Shown: in pieces, positions 34,662-48,700 of the stretch | How the letters are laid out: each line of letters begins with the position of its first letter | Numbering within the stretch: position 1 is the first letter of the stretch | From: Citrus sinensis | Taxonomy: Eukaryota > Streptophyta > Magnoliopsida > Sapindales > Rutaceae | Direction of reading: 5' to 3' | DNA: 64,000 bases | Assembly (NCBI RefSeq): GCF_022201045.2 | Contig: NC_068561.1 | Span: forward strand, 22,574,501-22,638,500 | The notes under the pieces: model-generated | Told to the model about the DNA's origin: nothing | The model's input: only the letters and a program-made list of their open reading frames with translations | Database searches by the model: none | Made by a program: the position numbers and the translations under genes

Positions 34662-37600
34662 CTATACTTGATCATCTGGTCCGGCAAGCATGATCTGTCA
34701 AATCAAAAGTTCTTTTACATCAAAACTCTAATCAGTTTGTTTGGTTAGCCGATATGCTTAAATGCTGAAGAAATTTAAGCAAAAAATCATAGCTAAAAAT
34801 GATGAAGACAACAGAATGACCATGTTAAAGCTTTAAGCTGTTGCCAACAATGAATGATACTCACATTGCAATCAAGAGCATGTTTCCTGGCAATCATAAT
34901 GGCAGCATTTCTCTCTTTCTCTGATTCAAATGTTAATACATACGAGAGCCCCTTCCTTGCTTGCCAAAACAATGACTTGGCTGCAGCATTGCTGTCACCT
35001 CTAACTCCGCACAACTATTAGTGAGGAAAAGTGTAAGTGCATTAATTGCCTGTCCGTGCAAGTACTTCATACCCACTAATATAAAATAAAGAAGAGTGAA
35101 ATAAAGCAATATTGAATACTTAGTTCAGCTAGCAGTTAGGCAGAGGCTTCATCAATTGAAGTGACAAAAGAAAAGGATCAAAATGTTTCCATTATAATTA
35201 GGTGAGCTGCATTATCCTTTTTGGTCGCTAGTATTACAAAGGATACTTTCCTCCTCCAATTAGATTACTTTCATTCCTTTTCTTTTTATATAAAAGTGAG
35301 GAAGAGACTAAAATTAACAAAAAAGGAAAGTGAGGCCCTCTTCAACTATAAATGGTCAAGGAAACTTCTCCATCAAAACTCAATGTCAAAGACAGCCTGG
35401 AATAAGGTCAAAACTTCAATAACAAAATTCAATCACATGAACTATAAAGGGATTGATTGAATATCTAACGAATTCATATTTTCCAATATGCTATCCCAGA
35501 CTTCATTAAATGCTAACCCAGTCAAAAAAAGTACCTGCATTGATGTGTGATATATTTCTCTAGACTTTGTAATCCATCCTCTGCAGAGCTTTATCCTCAA
35601 CTTTCCCACATTGAAACAGTGGTTAGAATGCGACAAATAATCTTGTCCATTCATCTGGGAAATGACCACCTGTAAAACATCAAATGTCAAAACTTAATCA
35701 ATACTTAAAATTACAAACATTCCGTTATGAAGATGTAAGTTTCGCTAGTAGCAGTAAAATCAGACTGTTTGCACATACAATGGTCCAGCCATAAGACCAT
35801 ATTAGGCTTCCCAATTTCAAGAAGTTAACTAGCAAAAGAACTAATCATTAATTAAGAACCATTTCACTACGTAGAAAATTCCCCCACAGAAATAAAAAAA
35901 TCTGATGACATAAACAAAGAGGCCATCATTTTAGAATAATCAATATTTCCCTGTTCTGTCTTTTTCCATGCAATAGAAACAAACCCAAAATGAAGAAACT
36001 CAATAGCTTGTTTCGCATTTGCTTAGAGACTATTTGCTCAATCAATGGAGCCAAATTCCTTCCATACAAGAAATTCAATAGGTTGTTTGACATAGGTATT
36101 CTACTTTTACACTTTTCTCTTTTATTAAGAAAAAATTCTTTAATTTGGACACAAGATTTCTCAATGTTGCTGCAAGATTACACCAACAAGTAAATGACAG
36201 TGAAGTAGACAGAAATGACTAAGTTAACATACGTTGAATTCACTACTAGATTTTCGCAATAGTGTCTCTACATAGCTTCCCAATCCTGCAGCTGTAAACA
36301 ATAATTGAATTAGCCTTTCTGTTCCACTTCTATTCGCATCAATTTAGAATTTCTATGCATAAAACTATATCGGAGGACAAGAATCAATGACAACTTCAAA
36401 AGAAATCATATCAAACATTAATGATCAAAACCAACCAGATTCGATAGGACCAACAGAGGTTACAGTGATTTTTTGGCCATTTGAAAGAATGTCAGCCTGC
36501 AAAACTCGTCCAACATCAAGAGGTTCTGGAGCATACGCTAGCTTACTGGCACCTGAAGAAGTTGCAATTAAATGAATAAAGATTACAATAAAAAAGAACA
36601 AATCCAAAGACTGAAGGCATAAAATTAACTTTTCCAGTGCTCATTTCATTGACAAATGTAAAGAATGCAGATAAGAAACAATTTACAACGTGGAACAGAC
36701 GCTAAAATAATACCACATATGTGATCCCTTTCTTTCTCTCCAACAAAGGAGATCATGAAGTCTACAAAAGCATTAAAGGAAATGCAAAGCAGAAACCAAC
36801 TATCCCCAAATCCTCATCAGCTGAGTGACTCTCTCCAGTACAGCAAACAAATAAAGCAATGAAACAACCCATAGGATTATATGCCAACAATCCCTTAAAT
36901 ACGAAAAACGGTAGAAGTTAGCAAAAGATCTTTACACAAAATGTAACAGAGGTTATTTGTGATTGGCTTATGCAACTAATGGTCAACAATTTTCATTTTT
37001 ATTACACTAATCTCAGTTAAGCCTCTTCCAGAAGGCATATCAAGCACCATTAAATCAACAATACTTTATGTGCTAATATGCCACACCCATCATTATATTC
37101 CGTGAACTAAATCAACTACATCGTCTGGCTTGAGCACATATATAAAGTCATGTACAAGTTTTAAAATACTGATGAAACAAGTACCTGAGATGATTTCCTT
37201 CTGGCTGCCATCAAGTGATACACGATACCATTGAATTGAACATTTTGAAAGTGATGGAGCAGTGTCTGAGCGAGGACGGATTCGCAGATGTGAACCCAGG
37301 GCTTCAGAACCATCAAAGACATACAAGCAAGATTTATTCTCCTCAGCCCTCTTATTCATTGCCAGCTGAAAAGAATTGTGGTGTAAGATAGCGCAGTAAA
37401 ATTGTTAAACTCCAACTCTACAGCCTTTTCTTATGTATAAGCAATTTTATGGCACAATTATTTACTTTTATAAAGAACAATATTTATTGGAGTTGCATAA
37501 GTTTAACAAAATGCTCAAAGGACCTCTTTTTGAATCTTAAGCGATAAAACAGATTTCTCTCGAATCTGAGTTCTTAGTGCATGAAGCTCATGTTCCATGT

Positions 37601-40600
37601 CCATCACCTGCAAAAATAATGCAATATCTAATAATCAAACTGAATGCTTTAACATACAACTAAATACAGAATAACAAATGGCTTAATTGAAAATCTCTGT
37701 AATGCAGCAACTAAATTATGTCCAATTCACATCATAACGATAAGATATAAATAAATTAAAAAAATGGCATCACCTTGGAAAACAGTCACTCCCTAGCATA
37801 ATTGAACCCCGAATTGTAAGAGAGATATAATTTGATGAAATAAATGCAGCAAACAAATGAAGGAAAGTAAAACCTGCAACTCCAACCCAGAAAAGGAAAT
37901 CCATTTGAAAGCCAAACCGGCACTAGCCACTATGTTCTAGATAGAGAGCACAATCAATAGAGGATGATCAGTAAGGCTACATATGATTTGGAGGGAGGGG
38001 GCAGGGGGTAGGATAAGGAGAGAGAGGGGTCCTCGAAGTTCAAGAAAAATATAGACATCACACTGTCAATATGAGCAAAAGGCAGTAATTACTTTTTTGA
38101 ATGATATATTACCATGACAACAGTTTTTAGTTACATGCCCGAAACCCAGCAAAAGGGTTTTATATCTTAAAGTAGAAACATTTTTGACAACATATATTAT
38201 CGTTGTATTACTCACAGCTAACCTTTATGGAATTCGCTATCATGGTGAAGTAACAGACGGGATATAACTCAAACAGAGTCAAGGTGCTCAAAACTAAGTT
38301 CCAAACACTTCTAGAAGACGATCACTCTTCTCGTGTACCATTAAATAAAAAGATTCCTTTTCTCTTATTTATTCTTGGCAAAAGTACAACTTAAGAACAA
38401 TGTCACCAATCACTTGCATAAGGAAATTATCCACATCAAAATCATAATAGTGAAGTGGTCTATTTATTTGAAAATCAGAAGTTGGTGCAAAATCCTCTTG
38501 ACAATATTAAATTCAAGCCTTTCTCACAGTGATGCCAAAAGTTTGTTTTGAAATCCTACATGCGACAAGAAAAGTAAGGAGACAAAAAATCAGTGCACCT
38601 TGCTAGGTTGATGCAATCGTTTTATTCTTCTAGCCTCTTGAATCTCGTCTACTAATCTCTCCACATCCTGCAGCATAAAAAATTAACATGTAGTAATGAG
38701 AATTCCTATTTCTATGTCAATTCTGCTTGGTGGAACTGAAAAGCTCATCACAGTTAAGTACATCTCTATGTTTCTTGTTTCTTTCTTCTTCTTTTTTTCC
38801 CCCCTTTCTTGAAATTGTTGAGTCAACAATTCCATAACACAAAAGGGAAGTCATACATAATAGCAACATGTATTTCATAGTCAAATTTGGGCAATTTAAC
38901 CATGAGGATAGAAGGTTTCAATTTAAAACTCTATGATTATGAGTGTGACACTTGAAGGTATCAAGATCTTTAAGATAACTTTTTAAAATTCTTCACAAAT
39001 ATCACAACTGAGATATATAGTATACATGCAAAACCTCCCAAGTAAAATCCATTTTATCTGATAAACCATATCCCATATCTAGTCCAGGCGAGTTTCACTT
39101 GGTTATAGAATAACTTGGATGACACAAATGATATATTAATAATACATATATAGTATTTATTTGCTTTTGTGAACTTAATTTAATTAATCAATTAAACAAA
39201 AAATAAATAAGGTGAAAAGAGAAATAATCAGTGGAACCTGTGTTTTAGATTTTGGGGAGTTTTTCTCTTCTTCCTCAAGGGCCTCTCCAAATCTTTGTAC
39301 CACTGCCCTAGCACTTTCAATTTCAGCACAAGCAAAAGATTTTTCTTGGTTGACCAACTTTTTAGCATCTTCAGAAGCCTATAGAAAAAAGATCACTCAA
39401 TTTAATAAACAAGATAAAACATCCAAAGAGAAAAAAATCAACAAAAATTCTAGGAGGCAAAGTAAGAAGAATCCACCATGAGTACAGACTCCAACAAATT
39501 AATGGAACGAAAGACAATGATCAAGAAAGCCAGTTGTGCATCATTATTCTTTCCTTATCAATGTCAAAAAATAATTGCAGAAGAAAATCGTTCATAAAAG
39601 ATGAACAGCATTATTCCACTGGCCAAAAAAGTTTCATAATAAAAAATAAAGACACCAGAGCTGTAAACTTCCCGCTTTATATACCATGCGTCATAATATG
39701 ATCTCATACAAAGACACCTATATAGCTTTAATGTCACAAAAACAATACAAATTATGCCATGAGTATATATATGTGTGCGTGCGTGTAATGTAATACAAAA
39801 CATTTTGCTTGGCACATTAAGAATAACTTGTAGGAAATTCATTCACTTAGCTTATGTAATAATAAAAGTGAACAATTTCTTATGAAAATTAACTATATAG
39901 TTCATTAATTTGCCTGCCTCAAACAATTTAGACCTAATACTAGAACTGAAGTATACAACAAAGATTACATTTACTGACTGAACAAAATCAATGGTTATTT
40001 CTAACATAATCAATTGCATTGCATTGAGCTTTTTTTAGCACGGGAGTCAGCACAGACAATATATACTAAGCAAATTCGTGTCTGGTTGCAGCATTCAGAC
40101 ACCAAATTTGAGCCATTAAAATATTTCTATTATGCCACTGCAACAGTGGTTCATGATAAGTCCTGAACATAGATAAAAAATCATACTTTTGTTTGTTTAT
40201 GTGCGCATGTGTAGGTGACAGAATTCATAAATCATTAAATGACCTGTTTAAGAAAGTTTGCCAGTTTTTTCACTTCAAACTTCTCTTGTATCAGCTCCCC
40301 TTCATTTTGGGTCAACTTGACTGCTAGAGCCTCCACCTGCAGGGAAATAATATCCATGAAAATTACCAAAATATACTCAATTTGCAGGATCCCTTCATGT
40401 TAGAAAAAAAGGACGTTCTTTTAATTTTTTATATGATGAACAGCTAGTGCAGTAAATGGTTCTCAATAACAGTCTTTCAATACAGATCATTTTCTCATTT
40501 GATTTTAGAGCATCTTGCCTCTGACCCAGGAGTAAACACCTTTAAAGAGCATATGAAATGGCTATGGGTACCACATGATATGGAATGTCATGAGTTGCAA

Positions 40601-41713
40601 GCGCCACCAGAAGTTTTATGTAAGCACAGTAAAAAGAAATCTATTTCTTGTTCGACAAGAAATAATATGCTTAATAGCCAGAGCAGATCTGAGGTGGCTT
40701 ATAGCATGCTACAGTTCTGAAAGTTCTAGTCAGGTGCCCAAAGGGCTGGAATAAATTAGGTAACAGTGAAAAAAAATATATATTTCTTGTTCAATAAGAA
40801 ATAATATGCTTAATAGCTAGAGCGCATCTGAGGTGGGCTCTAGCATGCTATAGTACTGAAAGCTCTAGTCAGGTGCCCAAAGGGCTGGAACACATTAGGT
40901 AATATTTATGGGTCATAAATCTTGGAACAAAAGGAATTAACATTCAAATATTTATAGCTTCACGCTTAAAATAACAAGACAAATGATACTGCACTGCAGT
41001 TAGTTTGGTTGAAGATCAAATTTTAATACAAAGATTGGTCTGCTATATCAAGGATATGAAGATTCAAAGGGGGGAAAAAGTACTGGTAGAAACAAAGCAC
41101 AACATAAACGCCAACTAACCAGAGAAATAGCCTTCTCAACATCTTCCTTAGTTCGCCCTGCCATACGACCTCTCAAAGCTTCCAATGCATCCCTAAGCTT
41201 TTTCAAAAGAACATGTCCCTCCAAAGAAGCCACATCTCTAAGTTTTGCCTGAACTCAAGTACCATTTATTTGATCATTTATTCTGACCAGAAGTTGGTAA
41301 TCCTTCAATGAAGGGTGATAAGCAAATAAAATTGAGAAAGAAAGGAACCAACGTTGAACGCCAAAGCTATTTATTTTTAGAAATTAAAAACAAAAAAATG
41401 AAAAGATCAAAGAACAAAAGATGGGAACCTCATCAGCCAATTTAGCAGCAGCTGTCAAGTTCTTGTCGAATTTACTTGCAAGGTCACGAACTGACAGGCG
41501 CTTATGTTGCTCAGACAACTGGACAGTTTCTTTTTCGACAACCTCCTTCAAGGATAAACCCTTGCTATCCTCCTTTGACTCCTCCACAATCTGATTATCT
41601 GGTCCTAATTTATATTTTGGGAAGCAATTGGAAGAAAAGCTGACATCAGCTGAGACAGACAGAAGTGATTCTGCCTGCACATCTTCTTCAATTTCAGGAC
41701 TTATCTTTGTCAT
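34662..41713 (-). CDS. SCAB1: SCAB1-like plant actin-binding protein
   Basis: Twelve coding exons on the minus strand: 41429-41713, 41120-41248, 40244-40336, 39238-39378, 38599-38667, 37524-37607, 37185-37365, 36436-36552, 36233-36291, 35535-35669, 34865-35014 and a tiny last exon 34662-34694 (IMLAGPDDQV and stop). Total is 491 residues, close to the ~496 I recall for Arabidopsis SCAB1. The N-terminus has KRLSVRDLASKFDKNL, then a long coiled coil (about 95-280: EGELIQEKFEVKKLANFLKQ, VMDMEHELHALRTQI). The C-terminal Ig-like/PH module includes CSIQWYRVSLDGSQKE, YAPEPLDVGRVLQAD and AAKSLFWQARKGLSYVLTFE. SCAB1 binds, bundles and stabilises actin filaments and affects stomatal closure. The family has several members, so orthology is not certain. 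All frames are open. Confidence 0.92.
40627..40904. repeat. Diverged tandem duplication, ~137-141 bp units, in a SCAB1-like intron
   Basis: Units 40627-40763 and 40764-40904 share AATAATATGCTTAATAGC, TCTAGTCAGGTGCCCAAAGG and most of the rest, with roughly a tenth of positions different by eye. The first unit carries a short perfect hairpin, TTTCTTGTTCGACAAGAAA, decayed in the second. It sits in the intron between exons 2 and 3. Confidence 0.85.
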
Positions 41714-41731
41714 TGTTTCAGATCAGATCCT

Positions 41732-42481
41732 CTGTTCATCACAAGTAAATACAAGCAACAACCTCAGATAGTGGATTGATCAAACAAACACAAAAGACCT
41801 TCACAAAATTAAGCAGAACTGAAATATATATAAAATAATTTGTAATTTCACATCCCAATAATTATATGATCCCATTTTTAAAATTTTAGCACCCAGTAGA
41901 TAACAAAATTCCATTATTCACACCACCTAAATAAGGAGGTCTCATTAGGAGAAAGTTTATCAACCTGTAAATCTGCATCCAAATTTAGCATGCAAAGGTC
42001 ATCAAGTACTTTTACTACTCCAAAAAAAATAAAAATAAAAAATAAAGAAATATCTAGTATATTAACTTGATAAACTTAAGTTAAACATGATGCGCGCATT
42101 TGTTACGCATCTAAAAGAAAGAGGGAGAAAATTAAAGAAAAGACACCTTCCAGACTTCCAATAAAACCTCAAAAGGAAAAGCAATAATTTTATAAAATTA
42201 AGTCGGAAAATGAAGATTTTGGCTACAATAACAGATTCTTACTTGTAAAAGCAACAAACCAAACACCAACTTGTCAACTAGATTCCCACCTTTCCAACCC
42301 ACATTAGCCATTTTTTCTTTAAAAAAGAAAATGAAAAATGAACTGGTCATGCTACTCTAATTATTTTTTGCTGTATATAAGTAACATGCAGCGAAAGCAA
42401 GACAAACCCAGAACTCAAAATTACACAGCCAAAGCATGAAAAATGGCAGAAGAAAATTTATTAAAAAAAAAAAGAACTCAC
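41732..42481 (-). other. Probable 5' UTR intron of the SCAB1-like gene
   Basis: On the minus strand a good donor (AAGCC|GTGAGT, at 42481) and an acceptor (GAACAG|AGG, ending at 41732) bracket 750 bp just before the start codon. There is no coding reason for the intron, so it is inferred as a leader intron. A (GAA)n-like tract near 42602-42632 would fall in the first, non-coding exon or core promoter. Confidence 0.5.
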
Positions 42482-42482
42482 G

Positions 42483-44728
42483 GCTTAGTTAGTAGATGAC
42501 AATGAGGACGAGTGTGTAGAAAGCAGAGGAAATATGAAATGCTGAAGCCAAACTGAAACTAGTACATGTTTAACAAAGATTCTTGTTGTTATTGAGAGAA
42601 GAGATAAGAAGAACAAGAAGAAGAAGAAGAAGAATCGAAAGGGGGTTTGTTTCCGGTCTTTGGCTTTTTCAAAAGAACAAAAGTTATAAAAGCTTTTGTT
42701 TCCTCTCCTTCACTCCCTTTGTCTGTCTCCTCTCTCTAACAACAGCACTGCTTCAGTTGGATCAATGTTTTCTAGTTTTCTTTTTCATTTTAACGCCATG
42801 ATTTTAGTTCTGTTAAAAGTGTCCGGTGATTTGGTAAAAGTCTATCATGTCCGCCTCTCCCTATATCCACGCGCTGGCCCCCCACTGCCCTTTTTCTGGG
42901 ACCACTCCACCAAATAGTTAATAGTGTGACTCGGGTCGGGTCAATTTGTGGGTAGGCTTCAAGTCCTCTTCGTTTCATTTGATTGGAAGGTTTCTTATAT
43001 TGGAAATTCAATTTTTCATTAATTAGGGGAAAAAAATGTTTTTGACGGGCATATTATCGTGATTAAATGATTGTTTATGTTATTAAACCATAAATATTAT
43101 TTATAAAATGTTCTATCTGTTTTGAAAAAGTTTTCTTTTTTCCTTTAGTTTCATTCACCATTATCTCTACCTTAATTTTTTATAATTTTTTACCACGTCC
43201 ACGTGTATATTAATATTTATTTAATTTTTATCTAACAACTATCAATTACAACATTATGCAAAACTCAATATTAAATCCAAATCATTTTGTCCTATCCAAT
43301 ACTTTTGATAGTTATTTTAATAGGTTTTGTGCTAAAAGTGATGTTATACCCTTCAACTAATACGTGAATACATTCATTTAACGATATGACAGAGTAATTA
43401 AAAATTTCAAAAGTTATAAAAATGATCATTCAATAAATAAGTGACACGTGATGCTTAATACTCAAATGTTCGAATAATACTTATAAATTATAGTATTATT
43501 GTCGGTACTAAATAATATACTATTAATATTATTTAAAAATCCAGCCATAATTTATTATAATTTATAATTATTTTTTATTAATCTAATATTTCTAAGCAAA
43601 TTTACTTTTAAGAAATGCCAATTAAAATTTTATATTAGTTGACTCGTTTTCAATAAGCTAATGTATTTATTTTCTTTAAAAAAATTTCAATTAAGTGGAA
43701 GCCCGTGAAACCTTAAAAAAATGTTTTTTTTACTAACTTAGCTTGTTTTTTTAATTAGGTCTTATAATTTTATGTGGTTCACATGAGAAATGTACGGTAC
43801 AATTATTGTAACTTAACATTTGCTTTTTAATTATGATGGATCCTTCAATTCGCTGTGAAAGAGAAAGAATTTGAGGCGTGACGAGCGCGAAGCTGCGCGA
43901 GTGTGGTACTGGACTTCGTCTCTCTATAAACGTTTGGCGCCTTATGCTTAATTGTTAAATGAACCACAATTATGCTGGTATTTACGAAAATGTCCGCTGT
44001 AGGACAGGTCCGAGGAATGTACGGTTGTTGCGTAAATTACAGGTATAGTCTCATCCGATGAATACAGTTTTCGGGTATGACGACAGTTGACAACAACAGG
44101 GCAGATTTTGTTTAATTTGGTAACCTAACATTTAAAAAATTAAAAAAATTATTAAAATAAAAATATGTTTACGTGGTGTGGGGTCCATAGCCACCTGAGC
44201 TGCAATTATTCAAATGGGCTTTGCATGGAGCCATGAGAGCCCACGGAACAGCTGTCTCTGTCGCAGACGTTCTGGTTAGAGCAATCAAAGATTTTCTAGC
44301 ACATAAAATTTTACTAACTCATCTACTCGCGCCAACAAAATTTTCGTTAAGCTAACTTTTTAGTGATCCCTCGAAAATTTAAAATTGATTAATGTTACAT
44401 TATTATACTATTTGGTAAATTTTAGGATACGTATAATTACTCGGATAACTTCGGCTCTGACTTGCTTGAGGTTATTGATTCATCTTTGCTTAAAATTATT
44501 AAGAACCAAAAAAAAAAAAAAAAAAAAGAAGTGGTTGCATTACTTAGGTCCGAGGTAATTGTTTGATTGCTTCTTGGTTGTTAACAAGTAACCAGTTAAA
44601 GAGTTTAAAAAAGATAAAAAGATTCAAACGTAAAATGTTTGGCAATCAAACGTTTTACCAGCTTGTGTTTTCTTAAGACTAGAAAATAAAATACTTGAGT
44701 TTTCTCATTCAACAAGAAATTAAATACA
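42483..44728. other. SCAB1-like upstream region and gene-free AT-rich DNA
   Basis: From 42483 to about 43.0 kb lies the SCAB1-like leader and promoter, with a GAAGAA-rich tract. Beyond that the DNA is AT-rich with a locally GC-richer patch near 43870-43945. No gene or element boundary was identified. Confidence 0.5.
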
Positions 44729-44943
44729 ACCACCTGGGCTAGCCACTCCCTCACAAATGTGAGGGAAGTAGTTTGAGTCTCCGCAGACGCATTGCAGGGG
44801 TTTAATTTAAATGTCTTTCCTTATAGCCTTAGAGCTTGAGTGAATGCATTATTTCTCCCAAGCTGAGAGTTTGACGTTTCTAGAATATTTGAGAGAGTTA
44901 ATAATCTAAATGGTGTCATATCAGCATTAATGTCAACATGTCT

Positions 44944-44987
<44 letters not shown>

Positions 44988-45061
44988 GTACATATCAGTT
45001 ATACTCTCATGTAATATGAGTTGTAATTTGAGTAATAGTCTCATGTCATCAAAAAAAAAAA
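44729..45061 (+). mobile_element. tRNA-derived SINE with perfect 18-bp TSD
   Basis: The insert is flanked by AACAAGAAATTAAATACA on both sides (44711-44728 and 45062-45079). Its head has a box-A-like CTGGGCTAGCCACTCCC (about 44734) and a box-B-like GTTTGAGTCTCC (about 44771), spaced as in RNA polymerase III promoters. It ends in a run of 13 A. A (TA)n tract occupies about 44946-44984. The first A of the right repeat could belong to the poly-A tail, so the duplication is 17-18 bp. No coding sequence is expected in a SINE and none is present. Confidence 0.9.
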
Positions 45062-45589
45062 AACAAGAAATTAAATACAGAAAATGAAAGGGGAGTTGAT
45101 GTTCACTTCTGCACATATACATGTATGATGCATCCATACAAGATGGCAGAACAAATTAAAGTCACAAAGAATACAATCAAATGATAGCGAGTTATTGTCT
45201 TTCAGTAATTTTCCCAAACAAGTAATAATCATGATAAGTTGGAGAGATCCAGAACAATTTCATGACTTCCACGGGAGTAGATATCATTTTTATGGCAAGT
45301 ACTTTTCATCTAAGCCGGGTGTATATCGATTTTGTTATTATTATATGAATTTAAGCTCGAATTAGAACTCGATTTTGCTATTTAAAAAAAGAAAAGAAAA
45401 AAAAATCTCTACTGAAACTATTTTCAAAATATATCTTAATTGGTATTCTCCCATTATTGGTCCGTAAAAAGTCTCAATGATTTAACCAACTGCATATAGT
45501 AAAGATAATTAGGTTGTTATATATTTGTGATAAAATGGAAGTTATACAAAAAAAGTATTATCCATCTCAGTGAATTAGTATACTTTTTT

Positions 45590-45768
45590 TTTTCGCCATT
45601 TTGATCCGTTTCGAGTCTGTTGATGTGTTGTGAGAGCAAATTTCACCTTCTATTAGAATGTCTCAACAAACTTTTGATGCATCTATTTTATGACACACGC
45701 GGAGAGACTCAAACTCTCAACCTTAATAATGAGGCCAGAAAACATCCACCAGTACTAGACCAATGAAT
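45590..45768 (-). mobile_element. Second tRNA-derived SINE, older, opposite orientation
   Basis: Reading the minus strand from about 45768: a box-A-like TAGTACTGGTGG, a box-B-like AGTTTGAGTCTCTCC (about 45702-45716), a body of roughly 110 bp and an A-run at about 45585-45596. No convincing target duplication remains, so the ends are approximate. Confidence 0.6.
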
Positions 45769-48700
45769 AGTTGATAATTAATTTTTCGTTTATATCTTAC
45801 AAAAAAATATAATGCAAACACAATGGATTGCCGCAATAATCCAACATAAATAAATTTTATGTGATTTAGTCCATAAGAGTACTAAGGTTTTTTAGGATGT
45901 ACATAAACCCCATGAATTAATCTCACTCACGTTAAGCTATGATATAATTTGATTTATGCTAAAAAAGAAAACACGATCTAAACCAAATCAAATCGTTAAT
46001 TCTAGCTTTTTAATACTATTTTTTTTCCAATACTTCTTCTTTTTAGATTTTTTTAAAAATACTTTTTTTTATAGATAAGATACTTCTTAAATAGGCATAG
46101 ATTGGGACCTCATAATGATATTATTTGGCTTATAAAATAAAATAAAAATAAGATACTTTGGTTTACGTTAACACATAGAATATACCTGCTAAAGAAAATG
46201 CAAAATATATATATATATAAAGAGAATATTTTAAGTTGATAGTGATATAAAAAATTTTGTTGAATTTAGTAGGTGCTTAATTATGGCTCGGGGAATAGGG
46301 GTATCTTGTTGAAATGATGGTTGTTTGGACTAAAAAAGTGGTTTAATTGGCAAGGACGGTTTCAACTTTAAGATTAATTTTATACATTGTGGGTGGGGGT
46401 GCATTTGGTAGGTGATTTTGGAGAAACTTAATTGTCGCTAATGATTATTTAACAGAAGAGTGTTTAAATCCCATGATTAAAGGGCAGCAAATATATGGCC
46501 CAGGAACCCAGGTGTAAGCGCAATGCCACCCCCCTTCACTTTACTTTAGCTGGGTAATTAATTAACCACTGAGCTCTTTTGTCCACATGTGGTTAGTTAA
46601 GCATTAGCAGCCATGTCCCCAAAAAAAACAAAGAGCATGAATGGAAGTAACATTTCATTTCAATCTACAGTACCCAACGAGTGAAAATGGCTTCACGTGA
46701 GAATTGTTTTTCAATTGCGTTACCCATTCTTCTGTGTGAGATTTGTAACTAATTGGTACTGAAGAAAAAATGAGTATGGTTGTTCATTCAATAGCTAATG
46801 AGTGTATTAACGGAGTAATTAAATCCCAACGAAATTAAATGAAACTGAATTAAGTATGTGTTTGGGATAGTTGCTACCACAGTGCTACTGCTCCCCAAGA
46901 GTTATATATCCTAAAATAAAATATAGGGTGAGGAGTAGCTGCGCAGTTACCCCAAACACATCGTAAGTTTGCATAAATTAATTATGACATTATTAAAGAG
47001 TATTAAATTAGCGAAAATTATGGGTCGTAGTATTAACATTAGTACCATCTCTCAACCGACGTCACAGGTAATAATCACCAAAAATGTGTACTATGTACTT
47101 TCAATCGTTGGATTTCATTCATTTCAATCAAATGGTGACACAGCAAAAGGACAAGAAAAGGAGTATGTTACTCCAGGGGCAAAATTTAGATGCAGCCGTA
47201 GATAACTATCCGAATACATTCTTCTACTTCTCTTTATTGTATTATTAATAATCAAAATGGGTTTAAAAGAAAATATTTAAGAAAATGTGAAAAAGGCTAA
47301 GGGACTCCAACCCACAGAAATTATTATATTAAATTCCAAAAGCCAGTCCAACGAAAGCACTTTAAACAACGAGTCCTTGGGAGTTGTCTAAATGTCCTTT
47401 TTCTGCTTTTTCCTACTTTCACTTTTTATGGTTATGAAAGCAGATTGTGTTATGGGTCAAGAAGAAATAAGTGAGCTGGGGCTGTAACTTTTTTACCACA
47501 AGGGGAATTGATATTGCTTTTGTGTTCAGGCCTAGTAGTATGCCATGAAATGCATTTGCATGCTTTATACACATAATTGCTCAACAAAGGCACATGGGTA
47601 GGGTCCAAATTCTACATCTCAAGCTTTGCAATTTTTGCATGTTTCAGTCCCAACGTTATTTTGTGGAGCAAGCCAATGTTGCTTTCCATTTCACCCACAT
47701 CATACTGCAAAATTTCTCTCCATTGCCAATAACGTCACGCATAGGGCAAGACCTACACCTGTGAAATTAATTTTGGGCATTAAATATGGACATGCCCCCA
47801 TGCATAAATGTTTACACATACACATTTTCCACAAAGGTTTACTGAAAAAAAAAAAAAAAACCTCAAAACTAATTGTTCATAAAAAATATGAGATCTCCTA
47901 TCAAAAGTGATGAGTCACTTTTGATATGAGAAGGTTGCATCTTGCATGTTTCTTAATCAAGAGATTATAACGTGATATAAACTATCAACATCGTCAACGT
48001 GAAAATGCCTTATCCTTGAAAAGAATGTGTCGTCCAAATACAATATGATGCATGTCATATCAAGGGATAGTTTCTCCATTAATTAATTTCGTACAAGGTA
48101 GTTGAAAAAATACAACCCATAAATTAATTGCGCCTCTTGGATTTGTTTTTATAAACAATTTTGTACGTAACTAAACTGAATAAAATAATTCCCTTTTGAT
48201 TATTATTAATTATTACTTCTATTATAGTCGATGATAACTGTGTAGTTAGGATTGTTTTGGTAATGTTGTAATTTTTAAAATAATTATTATTAGCTGTAAA
48301 TAAAATCAGTTAAACATTTGATAAAATTTATTTTTAGAAGTACTGTGAGTTTTAAAAGTAATCGTATGACTTTGTTAAATCTTGTTGTTAAGTTTCTATA
48401 ACGATATAAATGGCTTATTTAGACATAATATTGAATAAATTTTATTTTCACATTTATAAACGTATATATAAAACATTTGTTTGTCGTGTATATAATTGAT
48501 AATTAAAATAACTATTTTATATTATTAATTTTATTTTCTATTTTGTTATCTCAATATAATTAGTAATAATAATAATCTGTTTAAAGTCAATGATTTTATT
48601 TCCTTATTAATAAAGATAATTTTAGATTTTTATAATACATATGAGAATATATATGGAATTATATTAAGTATAAAATTGATTGAAAATCAAATTTGAAAAG

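Noticed and set aside
46969..47205. 78-codon plus-strand frame
   Set aside because: Low-complexity AT-rich context, no motif and no exon-like neighbours.
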